The translations under genes were made by a program, and so were the position numbers. The notes beneath the pieces are model-generated. The model was not told the origin of the DNA, made no database searches, and saw only the letters and a program-made list of their open reading frames with translations. From assembly GCA_031363945.1 (NCBI GenBank), contig JANLVJ010000028.1, positions 62,001-126,000 of the forward strand: a DNA stretch of 64,000 nt. Direction: 5' to 3'. The number at the start of each line of letters is the position of its first letter. Within the stretch, counting starts at the first letter, position 1. Positions 17,281 through 24,415 of this stretch are shown here, piece by piece. This DNA is from JANLVJ01 sp031363945. Lineage in GTDB: Bacteria > Bacteroidota > Bacteroidia > Sphingobacteriales > Sphingobacteriaceae.

Positions 17281-17995
17281 AACGAAGGGTATCGTACTTA
17301 AAAGTACCAAGTATGCTGAAAGTAGCATTGTACTGCAGGTGCTGACCGCTGAATTTGGTTTACAATCTTATTTGATAAACGGGGTCCGTAAAAATAAGTC
17401 TAAGTATAGTCCTGCCATCATGCAATCACTGCATTTGCTAGATATGATAGTGTATCATAAAGAAAATGGAGGAATTCAGCGTGTATCAGAAATACGAAAC
17501 AGCCCGGCATATAAGTCTATACCAATGGATACTGTAAAAAGTACCCTGGTTATGTTTATGAATGAGGTGATCTGTAAATCTATCAGTCATGGTCATCCTG
17601 ATCCTAGATTATTTGAATTCATTTTTAATTATTTGTTATGTCTCGACCTTATTGAGGAGCGACTTAGTAATTTTCTGGTGTTTTTTCTGCTTGACCTTAG
17701 CGAAGAACTTGGTTTTCTACCGGCTGCTGCTGAAAATGAGAATGAGATTTATTTCGACCTTAAAAATGGATGCTTCAGTAGCATAAAGCCCCAGCATCCT
17801 GCTTTTCTGGTAGGCGCAGTATGTGTAACCATTCAGGCAATTTTATCAGCTGAAAAAGAAGATAGGGTGTCAGTAAATTTTACGAAGGCCGCAAGAAAAG
17901 AGCTTATTTCATTTTTGCTGCAATATTTCGCCTTCCATATTGACAATTTTGGGCAGGTAAAATCATGGGAAGTACTTCAAATCGTTTTTGAATAA
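17270..17995 (+). CDS. recO: DNA repair protein RecO
   Basis: RecO works with RecR (and RecF) to load RecA on SSB-coated single-stranded DNA. I chose the ATG at 17270 because MLHKTKGIVLKSTKYAESSI is the typical OB-fold N-terminus; the upstream frame from 17219 is dgkA read out of frame. The N-terminal OB-fold (~1-80) includes LTAEFGLQSYLINGVRKNKS and is followed by a helical domain. The four-cysteine zinc motif of many RecO proteins is not evident, as is usual in Bacteroidota. At 241 residues the length is normal. It overlaps dgkA by 11 bases. Confidence 0.88.
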   Translation: MLHKTKGIVLKSTKYAESSIVLQVLTAEFGLQSYLINGVRKNKSKYSPAIMQSLHLLDMIVYHKENGGIQRVSEIRNSPAYKSIPMDTVKSTLVMFMNEVICKSISHGHPDPRLFEFIFNYLLCLDLIEERLSNFLVFFLLDLSEELGFLPAAAENENEIYFDLKNGCFSSIKPQHPAFLVGAVCVTIQAILSAEKEDRVSVNFTKAARKELISFLLQYFAFHIDNFGQVKSWEVLQIVFE

Positions 17996-18053
17996 TTGTA
18001 AACGGGTTGTTCTTCACGATCTTGTAATCGCTCTTCATTTTTTTTCACATTAA

Positions 18054-18085
18054 TTTGGTGTCAATGCCTTGAAACTCTATATTTG
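18054..18085 (+). promoter_or_regulatory. Promoter of tRNA-Val(UAC)
   Basis: TTTG at 18054-18057 is followed after 20 bases by TATATTTG at 18078-18085, a full match to the Bacteroidota TTTG / TAnnTTTG consensus. Transcription should start near 18092, about 14 bases before the mature 5' end of the tRNA. Confidence 0.75.
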
Positions 18086-18105
18086 CAATCCTTTCTAAAA
18101 CGAAT

Positions 18106-18180
18106 GGGAGCTTAGCTCAGCTGGTTCAGAGCATCTGCCTTACAAGCAGAGGGTCACTGGTTCGAACCCAGTAGCTCCCA
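18106..18180 (+). tRNA. tRNA-Val (anticodon UAC)
   Basis: A 75-base cloverleaf can be drawn. The acceptor stem is GGGAGCT/AGCTCCC, the D stem GCTC/GAGC, and the anticodon stem TCTGC/GCAGA with loop CTTACAA (anticodon TAC, U33 present). The T stem is ACTGG/CCAGT with loop TTCGAAC, and the discriminator is A. CCA is not encoded. A matching promoter lies upstream and a strong terminator downstream, so it is a single-tRNA transcription unit. Confidence 0.97.
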
Positions 18181-18191
18181 CATTTATAATC

Positions 18192-18230
18192 AAGCAGTTA
18201 CATCACAAGTGTAGCTGCTTTTTTATTTTG
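18192..18230 (+). terminator. Intrinsic terminator of tRNA-Val(UAC)
   Basis: AAGCAGTTACA (18192-18202) pairs with TGTAGCTGCTT (18210-18220), eleven pairs including one U-G, over a 7-base loop. The stem is followed directly by TTTTATTTT. It lies 12 bases past the tRNA 3' end. Confidence 0.85.
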
Positions 18231-18415
18231 GTAAAGCAGTTTGTTTAACTAATTGAGTTTCTGCTTCAATTCTCCAAATTCACATCTATACATACCGACT
18301 AATAATTCCCTGAGTTTCACTTTTGGTTCATTCATGGATAAAATAGTATTAGTCTGTAGCTTAAAAAACTCCTTATTTCGTGATGAGCATCAACATCTGC
18401 AATTGAGTCAGATAA

Positions 18416-18432
18416 AAAACAATCATTGTTTT
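18416..18432. promoter_or_regulatory. 17-base palindrome upstream of the mannobiose operon
   Basis: AAAACAAT-C-ATTGTTTT is a perfect 8-bp inverted repeat around a single C. It lies 30 bases before the symporter ATG, between the tRNA terminator and the operon, where an operator would be expected. It has no T tract and a 1-base centre, so it is not a terminator. The regulator is unknown. Confidence 0.5.
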
Positions 18433-18461
18433 AACTTAAAATCTGAATCACTTCAAAATCT

Positions 18462-20294
18462 ATGAGATTATCATCTATTGATATTGCAATCATTTTGATT
18501 TACCTGTCAAGTACCATCTTCATCGGATTCTGGTACAGTAAAAAGGCCAGACAGAATAAGGAAGCATACATGTTAGGGGGTAGATCATTACCCTGGTATA
18601 AATTGGGCCTGAGTGATGCTTCAGATATGTTTGATATCAGTGGAACTATGTGGATGGTGAGCCTTTGCTTCGCATATGGTATGAAAAGTATCTGGATTCC
18701 CTGGCTATGGCCGGTTTTTAACCAGGTTTTCTTAATGATGTATCTGTCGAGATGGCTTCGCCGGTCAAATGCAACAACTGGTGCTGAATGGCTACAGACC
18801 CGCTTTGGTACAAGTGGGGCAGGGGTAAGCGGTTCACACAATATTGTTGTTGTTTTTGCATTACTGAGTTGTTTTGGTTTTCTAGCTTACGGTTTTGTGG
18901 GGTTAGGCAAGTTTATAGAAATATTCGTTCCCTGGAATATGGTCAAAGATTACCTTCCTTTTTACATTGCACCCCAGTATGCGCCCCATGTATACGGTAT
19001 TATTTTCACCCTTTTTGCCATGTTCTATTCCATACTTGGAGGTATGCACAGTATTGTTGTCGGTGATATTATCAAATATTGTATCATGACAGTTGCCTGT
19101 ATCTGGGTGGCCTATATTGCAATTACTCAATTAGACGGGAAGCCATTAAATGTGCCCCATGGCTGGTATAATCCATTCTTCGGAGCTCGTTTAGACATGT
19201 CCTGGACAGGTATAATCGATGAGGTTAACAATAAAATCAAAAGTGACGGGTATTCTCTGTTTTCAATTTTCTTCATGATGATGACTTTTAAAGGAGTTTT
19301 AGCTTCACTTGCAGGGCCCGCACCCAATTATGATATGCAGAAAATTCTTTCAACCCGCTCACCAGAAGAAGCAAGTAAAATGAGCGGCTTTGTAAATATT
19401 ATTTTATTGCCAGTAAGATATGCCCTGATCATAGGGCTTACCGTCTTGGGGCTCTTATATTATCATCAGATGAATCTGAAAGATGCCAATGGTATTGTCG
19501 ATTTCGAGCGGGTATTACCGGTGGTGATTAATAAATTTTTACCGGTTGGTCTGGTAGGCCTGGTCTTAACAGGTTTACTGGGAGCCTTCATGAGCACTTT
19601 TAGCGGTACATTGAATGCAGCCCAAGCCTATATAGTAAATGATATTTACCTGAAATATATTGAGCCACAGGCATCTACCCGAAAAATCATAGGTATGAAC
19701 TATATAGTCGGAATCGTTGTCGTATTTATTGGAGTAATGATGGGCTTTTTCGTTAGAGATATCAACAGTGTGCTTCAATGGATCGTTTCTGCGCTCTATG
19801 GAGGCTATATTGCATCAAACGTGCTAAAATGGCACTGGTGGCGATTCAATGCCAATGGATTTTTCTGGGGTATGCTCACTGGGATTGTATCGGCCTTGGT
19901 GTTCACCCATTTTTTTGAAGGTGTACAGTTTCTTTATTTTTTCCCCCTGTTATTTCTTATTTCTCTGGCAGGCTCAGTCATCGGTTCATATGCCACGCCT
20001 GCAACAGAACTTGGGGTATTAAAATCTTTTTATAAAACAGTCAGACCTTGGGGTATCTGGGGGCCAGTCAATAAATTAGTGATGGCTGATGACCCTTTGT
20101 TTGTACCGAATAGCAATTTTAAACTGAACATGTTTAATGTGGTCTTGGGTATTATCGGGCAGTTATGTCTGACAATTTTACCCATGTACCTGGTGCTCAT
20201 GCAAAAGTTACCTCTTGCCATTACGGTTGCAATTCTTGTTGTGATCAGTGTGGTTCTGAAAAAAACATGGTGGAACAAACTAACTGACTATTAA
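18462..20294 (+). CDS. Sodium:solute symporter, probable mannobiose transporter
   Basis: The 610-residue membrane protein has the SSSF fold: about 14 hydrophobic segments, with YMLGGRSLPWYKLGLSDASD after helix 1 and the core GLLGAFMSTFSGTLNAAQAY, which resembles the Na+-site region of helix 8 with its Ser/Thr residues. Members of this clade sit beside GH130 phosphorylase and 2-epimerase genes in Bacteroidota; in Bacteroides fragilis such a transporter is proposed to take up beta-1,4-mannobiose. The GH130 gene starts one base after its stop, which supports a single operon. The substrate is inferred from context. The ATG at 18462 gives a first helix starting SSIDIAIILIYL. Confidence 0.88.
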   Translation: MRLSSIDIAIILIYLSSTIFIGFWYSKKARQNKEAYMLGGRSLPWYKLGLSDASDMFDISGTMWMVSLCFAYGMKSIWIPWLWPVFNQVFLMMYLSRWLRRSNATTGAEWLQTRFGTSGAGVSGSHNIVVVFALLSCFGFLAYGFVGLGKFIEIFVPWNMVKDYLPFYIAPQYAPHVYGIIFTLFAMFYSILGGMHSIVVGDIIKYCIMTVACIWVAYIAITQLDGKPLNVPHGWYNPFFGARLDMSWTGIIDEVNNKIKSDGYSLFSIFFMMMTFKGVLASLAGPAPNYDMQKILSTRSPEEASKMSGFVNIILLPVRYALIIGLTVLGLLYYHQMNLKDANGIVDFERVLPVVINKFLPVGLVGLVLTGLLGAFMSTFSGTLNAAQAYIVNDIYLKYIEPQASTRKIIGMNYIVGIVVVFIGVMMGFFVRDINSVLQWIVSALYGGYIASNVLKWHWWRFNANGFFWGMLTGIVSALVFTHFFEGVQFLYFFPLLFLISLAGSVIGSYATPATELGVLKSFYKTVRPWGIWGPVNKLVMADDPLFVPNSNFKLNMFNVVLGIIGQLCLTILPMYLVLMQKLPLAITVAILVVISVVLKKTWWNKLTDY

Positions 20295-20295
20295 A

Positions 20296-21480
20296 ATGAT
20301 TAAAAATTTTGACCAGCGACTTGCCGAAATGATAGCTCGCTATCATGAATTGATAAATATGCCAAATACAAAGCAATCGGTTGGAAATGGCATTTACGAG
20401 CGCTACCTGCTGCCAATTCTAACTGCTTCACATACCCCTCTAACCTGGCGTTATGATATGAATGAACGTAGTAATCCCTACTTGATGGAGCGTATTGGCA
20501 TAAATGCCGTATTTAATGCAGGAGCTATAAAATTTGAGGGAAGATATCTACTGGTAGCCAGGGTTGAAGGAAATGACAGGAAGTCATTCTTTGCTGTTGC
20601 TGAAAGTCCGAATGGGATAGACAGGTTTAAGTTCTGGGACTACCCGGTAAATCTGCCTGAGACTGAAAACCCAGATACCAATGTGTACGATATGCGTCTG
20701 ACGGCGCATGAAGATGGATTTATCTATGGGTTGTTTTGTACCGAAAGAAGAGATCCTCAGGCTTCTCAATCTGACCAGTCAATGGCTATTGCCTCTTGTG
20801 GTATCACCCGCACAAAAGACATGCTGGTTTGGGAACGTCTACCCGATCTGATTACCTCCTCTTCACAGCAGCGCAATGTGGTCTTGCACCCAGAATTTGT
20901 TGGAGGGCAATATGCCCTTTATACACGCCCTCAGGATAGCTTTATTGAAGCTGGTAATGGAGGAGGTATAGGCTTTGGTTTATGTAAAGACATTACAAAG
21001 GCCCTAATAGAGACTGAGACTATTATCGATAGTAAAAGCTACCATACTGTTTATGAGGCAAAAAACGGTCAGGGACCGGCACCTATCAAAACAGCAAAAG
21101 GCTGGTTACATCTTGCTCATGGCGTTAGAAATACCGCAGCTGGTCTGCGTTATGTACTCTATATGTTTATGACTGACCTAAATGACCTGACCAGCGTGCT
21201 TTATAAACCCGCAGGCTATATAATCGCCCCACAAAAAGCAGAACGAATTGGTGACGTATCAAACGTCATTTTTTCGAACGGCTGGATTAAAGATGATGAT
21301 GGTAAAGTGTATATTTATTATGCTTCTTCTGATACACGTATGCATGTTGCAGAATCATCAGTTGACCGCCTGCTTGATTATGTGATGAATTCACCTGCTG
21401 ACGGTTTTCGATCAGTATCTTCAGTAGAAAATATTACTAAAAGCATTCAAAGGAATCTGGCAATACCTACACAGAACTGA
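20296..21480 (+). CDS. GH130 4-O-beta-D-mannosyl-D-glucose phosphorylase
   Basis: The enzyme cleaves mannosyl-beta-1,4-glucose with phosphate to give mannose-1-phosphate and glucose. The 394-residue sequence carries the GH130 subfamily-1 landmarks: WRYDMNERSNPYLMERIGIN, ARVEGNDRKSFFAVAESPNG and PDTNVYDMRLT, with D132 as the likely proton donor. It continues with CGITRTKDMLVWERLPDL, QQRNVVLHPEFVGGQY and YTRPQDSF. This pattern is that of characterised mannosylglucose phosphorylases rather than mannan-oligosaccharide phosphorylases. It sits between the symporter (1-base gap) and the epimerase (28-base gap). Confidence 0.92.
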   Translation: MIKNFDQRLAEMIARYHELINMPNTKQSVGNGIYERYLLPILTASHTPLTWRYDMNERSNPYLMERIGINAVFNAGAIKFEGRYLLVARVEGNDRKSFFAVAESPNGIDRFKFWDYPVNLPETENPDTNVYDMRLTAHEDGFIYGLFCTERRDPQASQSDQSMAIASCGITRTKDMLVWERLPDLITSSSQQRNVVLHPEFVGGQYALYTRPQDSFIEAGNGGGIGFGLCKDITKALIETETIIDSKSYHTVYEAKNGQGPAPIKTAKGWLHLAHGVRNTAAGLRYVLYMFMTDLNDLTSVLYKPAGYIIAPQKAERIGDVSNVIFSNGWIKDDDGKVYIYYASSDTRMHVAESSVDRLLDYVMNSPADGFRSVSSVENITKSIQRNLAIPTQN

Positions 21481-21508
21481 ATTACTCAGTCAACTAAGAA
21501 CTGATCAA

Positions 21509-22720
21509 ATGCTAAAAAAACAGTTATTAACCTATCGTGAAGAGTTAAGCCGGGAGTTGGATGACATATTAAAGTATTGGTTAAAAAATACTCCTGATTT
21601 AAAAGAAGGAGGTTTTATTGGGCAAATTAATGAAGGTGGACAAGCAATTGCCATAGCTGATAAGGGTTCAGTGCTTAATGCACGAATTCTCTGGTCTTTC
21701 TCTGCTGCATTTAATCTTACAGGTGACGGTTTTTACTTGAAATATGCAGAAAGTGCGTTTAAGTACATCAACTCGTATTTTATTGATAAACAATTCGGTG
21801 GCGTTTACTGGTCAGTAAACTATAAAGGGATTAAGCAAAACGCAAAGAAGCAGATCTATGCCAGCGCCTTTACTATCTATGGGTTCGCTGAATATTACCG
21901 GGCAACCCGTATTTCCAGCGTGCTTGATATAGCAATCAGTCTTTATGAAACAGTCATAGAAAAAAGTCTGGACCAGGAAAATGGTGGGTATTTTGAAGCT
22001 TTTTCCGAAACCTGGTCGCCGATTGATGACCTGCGTCTAAGTCAGAAAGATGTAAACGTTCAGAAGTCAATGAATACGAATCTGCATGTTCTTGAAGCAT
22101 TCAGCAATCTCTACAGCATCTGGCCTGATAAAGATCTGAAAAATCATATCAGCAGCCTGCTAAAAAATTTTTCTGATCATATTATTTACCCTGGTCTTAA
22201 TTGCCAGGTACTGTTTTTTGATAATAAATGGAATCCGAAATCAACTACAGTTTCTTATGGTCATGATATAGAGGCTTCCTGGTTATTACTGGAGGCAGCT
22301 GAAATTATAGGAGAAACAGATCTGATAGAGAATTTTAAAGTTCAGGCACTGAAACTTGCTTCTCAGGCCATGATTGGCCTTGATACTGATGGTGGACTTT
22401 TTTACGAATACGAACCTGAAAATAAAATGCTGATTGGTGAAAAACACTGGTGGGTTCAGGCAGAGGCGATGGTGGGTTTCTTTAATGCCTGGGAAATAAG
22501 TAATGAAAACATATTTCTTGATGCCTCTTTGAAATGCTGGCAATTTACCCAAAAGTATATCCTTGATAAAAACAGGGGTGAATGGTACTGGGGCGTAGGT
22601 GCTGATCACTCACCTATGATAGGGCAAGATAAGGTCGGTATCTGGAAATGCCCGTATCATAATACCAGGGCATGTATTGAACTGATCAGGCGTATCAGCA
22701 TAAATCCAGTTATTCGTTAA
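21509..22720 (+). CDS. Cellobiose/mannobiose 2-epimerase
   Basis: The enzyme epimerises the reducing-end sugar of beta-1,4-disaccharides at C2; here it probably turns mannobiose into mannosyl-glucose for the GH130 phosphorylase. The 403-residue product has the (alpha/alpha)6-barrel pattern of the AGE/CE family. Likely catalytic residues are in place: H252 and E255 in YGHDIEAS and H384 in WKCPYHNTRACIEL, with the spacing of known cellobiose 2-epimerases. KHWWVQAEAMVG and NRGEWYWGV are further family motifs. It is the last gene of the operon. Confidence 0.92.
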   Translation: MLKKQLLTYREELSRELDDILKYWLKNTPDLKEGGFIGQINEGGQAIAIADKGSVLNARILWSFSAAFNLTGDGFYLKYAESAFKYINSYFIDKQFGGVYWSVNYKGIKQNAKKQIYASAFTIYGFAEYYRATRISSVLDIAISLYETVIEKSLDQENGGYFEAFSETWSPIDDLRLSQKDVNVQKSMNTNLHVLEAFSNLYSIWPDKDLKNHISSLLKNFSDHIIYPGLNCQVLFFDNKWNPKSTTVSYGHDIEASWLLLEAAEIIGETDLIENFKVQALKLASQAMIGLDTDGGLFYEYEPENKMLIGEKHWWVQAEAMVGFFNAWEISNENIFLDASLKCWQFTQKYILDKNRGEWYWGVGADHSPMIGQDKVGIWKCPYHNTRACIELIRRISINPVIR

Positions 22721-22878
22721 GGTTTTTAATCTGTCTATAGTTTACCGTAGATAATCGAAAAATACGCGCTTCCTGCCCATAACCTGGTATATCAAGAATA
22801 ATAAAGCCCGGGTAAACAATACGAACATCTGATTCTGAATTTTGTCAAACTTATCACTACCTGTTCTGTGTAGAACCA

Positions 22879-22919
22879 AAATCATGATTTGGTAAGATTC
22901 TTCTGTTTTTATACCTTGG
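22879..22919 (+). promoter_or_regulatory. Promoter with overlapping palindrome for the GNAT gene
   Basis: TTTG (22888-22891), 20 bases and TACCTTGG (22912-22919) match the Bacteroidota promoter pattern with one mismatch in the -7 box. A perfect 12-base palindrome, AAATCATGATTT (22879-22890), overlaps the -33 box. With flanking ACC/GGT and one bulged A it extends further and could be an operator. Confidence 0.4.
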
Positions 22920-22933
22920 GTCAAAGACTTTTT

Positions 22934-23332
22934 ATGACTATCACTTATAAAACAGGCATTATACCTTCTACTGCTTCAATTATCGATGTATATAATAGTT
23001 CAGGTATTAATCGCCCAACTGATGATTCTGAGCGTATAACAAATATGTATTCTCGCGCAGGTCTGGTAATTTCGGCCTGGGACGGTGAGCTACTTACAGG
23101 TATAGCCCGCTCTCTTACAGACTTTTGTTTTTGCTGTTATCTGGCAGATCTGGCAGTCAAAAAAGAATACCAGCATCTGGGAATTGGTCGTGAATTAGTT
23201 GCTCTTACCCGTAAAGAAATTGGTGAACAAAGCATGTTGCTATTAATTGCTGCACCAGAAGCCATAAATTATTATCCGAAGCTGGGTATGGAAAAGGTTG
23301 AAGACGCTTTTATTTTTAAAAGAAAGCGTTGA
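22934..23332 (+). CDS. GNAT-family N-acetyltransferase
   Basis: The 132-residue protein from the ATG at 22934 (MTITYKTGIIPSTASIIDVY) shows the acetyl-CoA-binding GNAT core: LADLAVKKEYQHLGIGRELV includes the Q/RxxGxG/A-type loop (HLGIGR), preceded by the beta strand GELLTGIARSLTDF and followed by NYYPKLGMEKVEDAF. The substrate is unknown. A longer frame exists from TTG 22889, but that codon lies inside the predicted promoter. The DoxX gene follows 55 bases downstream. Confidence 0.85.
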   Translation: MTITYKTGIIPSTASIIDVYNSSGINRPTDDSERITNMYSRAGLVISAWDGELLTGIARSLTDFCFCCYLADLAVKKEYQHLGIGRELVALTRKEIGEQSMLLLIAAPEAINYYPKLGMEKVEDAFIFKRKR

Positions 23333-23387
23333 ATCTAAAAACGCAAATGCTTACGTATATGAGGTTAAACTGATAGCTGAGATTTTG

Positions 23388-23759
23388 ATGAATTTGTTTA
23401 AAACGGGTAGTTTATTTTTACAGGCGGTTCTATACATTATTGCTGGAAGCAATCATTTTTGGCATCCAAAGGCATATTTAAGAATTATGCCTGCATATTT
23501 ACCTTATCATTTGCCATTGGTCTATCTAAGCGGATTTTTTGAAATTTCACTGGGTATATTATTGATCTTTCCGCGTACTAGGGCGCTGGCTGGTACTGGT
23601 ATTGTGCTAATGCTTGCAGCCTTCATACCAATTCATCTTGATATGCTGATACATGCACCAATGAGGGTAGGAGGCTTAACTGTAACTGGTCCAATGGCTT
23701 GGGGCAGACTTATCTTGCAATTTGTACTAATGGCCTGGATATGGTTTGCCAGCCACTAA
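23388..23759 (+). CDS. DoxX-like small membrane protein
   Basis: The 123-residue protein from the ATG at 23388 has four hydrophobic segments. Its N-terminus (LQAVLYIIAGSNHFWHPKAY) and the middle LSGFFEISLGILLIFPRTR are typical of DoxX-like family members, which are often linked to redox or sulfur metabolism but mostly uncharacterised. A longer frame from 23298 overlaps the GNAT gene and adds a hydrophilic leader without similarity. No partner gene adjoins it; a tRNA follows. Confidence 0.8.
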   Translation: MNLFKTGSLFLQAVLYIIAGSNHFWHPKAYLRIMPAYLPYHLPLVYLSGFFEISLGILLIFPRTRALAGTGIVLMLAAFIPIHLDMLIHAPMRVGGLTVTGPMAWGRLILQFVLMAWIWFASH

Positions 23760-23795
23760 ATAATAAAAAATAAATAAAAGAAGTGTCTATTTATG

Positions 23796-23803
23796 TAGTT
23801 TTG
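23796..23803 (+). promoter_or_regulatory. Possible -7 element of tRNA-Val(GAC)
   Basis: TAGTTTTG matches TAnnTTTG and ends 10 bases before the tRNA, at the right distance for a start at the tRNA 5' region. No TTTG is seen 19-20 bases upstream, so the promoter is only half supported. Confidence 0.35.
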
Positions 23804-23813
23804 ATATTTAAAG

Positions 23814-23888
23814 GGGATGTTAGCTCAGCTGGTTTAGAGCACTGCCTCGACAAGGCAGGGGTCGCTGGTTCAAGTCCAGTACATCCCA
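23814..23888 (+). tRNA. tRNA-Val (anticodon GAC) with C at position 33
   Basis: A 75-base cloverleaf can be drawn. The acceptor stem is GGGATGT/ACATCCC, the D stem GCTC/GAGC, the anticodon stem CTGCC/GGCAG and the T stem GCTGG/CCAGT with loop TTCAAGT; the discriminator is A and no CCA is encoded. The anticodon loop reads TCGACAA, giving anticodon GAC at 23849-23851. Position 33 (23848) is C instead of the nearly invariant U. All other conserved positions look normal, so the gene is otherwise intact. Confidence 0.93.
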
Positions 23889-24072
23889 CTAATTTCACTA
23901 ACTATAACAGCTCGAACTTTTCGAAGCTCAACTGGTTTGATTATTCTAATAAAGCATTTTCAAGACCCAATTCTTCTTTTGCAAGCTGCAACTCTCTCGA
24001 AATCAATATTTCACGATTTCGGAGCTAATTATATATATGCTTATTTCAAATACGTATTGCAGATTATCACGC

Positions 24073-24309
24073 TTATCTCAGATCGCCGTTAAGAAATGAT
24101 TTCAATAGCATGACAATAACTAAAAAGCACTCAATGATTAGAAACGTATTTAAAATACTTATCAGCTGACCATAATGCATATTATTTGCGATAGAAAGTA
24201 TCACCATAATACTTATTGTTGAAAACATCAGGAAAAGCATGATGCAAAGTAGCCGACCTATTAACGTATGGTAAATGGCTGGGCTGGAGTGGTTGTTTAA
24301 GTGCTTCAT
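24073..24309 (-). CDS. Small two-helix membrane protein, unknown
   Basis: I do not recognise this 78-residue protein. From the ATG at 24309 (MKHLNNHSSPAIYHTLIGR) it has two hydrophobic segments, LLCIMLFLMFSTISIMVILS and ILNTFLIIECFLVIVMLL, separated by a short loop, and a short basic end. An upstream in-frame start at 24348 would add 13 residues. Its upstream region (24341-24379) carries three ATGTTAA half-sites that may be a regulator's binding site. It lies 67 bases downstream of the ypdA-like gene on the same strand. Confidence 0.55.
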   Translation of the reverse strand: MKHLNNHSSPAIYHTLIGRLLCIMLFLMFSTISIMVILSIANNMHYGQLISILNTFLIIECFLVIVMLLKSFLNGDLR

Positions 24310-24340
24310 CGTATAAGATCCAGTAACAGTATAAGTCAAA

Positions 24341-24379
24341 GTTAACATAATATATCTTTAATGTTAAGATAATGTTAAC
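24341..24379. promoter_or_regulatory. Cluster of three ATGTTAA half-sites
   Basis: GTTAACAT (24341-24348, inverted), ATGTTAAG (24361-24368) and ATGTTAAC (24372-24379) lie just upstream of the small membrane protein gene. The last two are direct repeats 11 bases apart, about one helical turn; the first and third form a perfect 8-bp inverted repeat. This is an operator-like arrangement of unknown ligand. Confidence 0.4.
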
Positions 24380-24415
24380 TAATTGCTATTTTATTGATTT
24401 ATACGGTTCAAACGT

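Noticed and set aside
18253..18465. 70-codon plus-strand ORF upstream of the symporter gene
   Set aside because: It starts at TTG, has no family-like pattern, and contains the palindrome and leader of the operon. It is probably non-coding.
22742..22924. 60-codon minus-strand ORF between the epimerase and GNAT genes
   Set aside because: It covers the predicted GNAT promoter and shows no recognisable protein pattern.
18106..23888. The two tRNA-Val genes considered as ends of an integrated element
   Set aside because: No integrase or duplicated tRNA 3' end is present; the genes between them form an ordinary metabolic operon plus small genes, and the two tRNAs have different anticodons.
23994..24024. 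Hairpin after tRNA-Val(GAC) considered as its terminator
   Set aside because: CGAAATC/GATTTCG pair with a bulged CTC/GAG extension, but the T run is missing and it is over 100 bases past the tRNA.
23783..24028. 81-codon ORF containing GLEHCLDKAGVAGSSPVHPT
   Set aside because: This is the well-known false translation through a tRNA gene; it reads straight across tRNA-Val(GAC).
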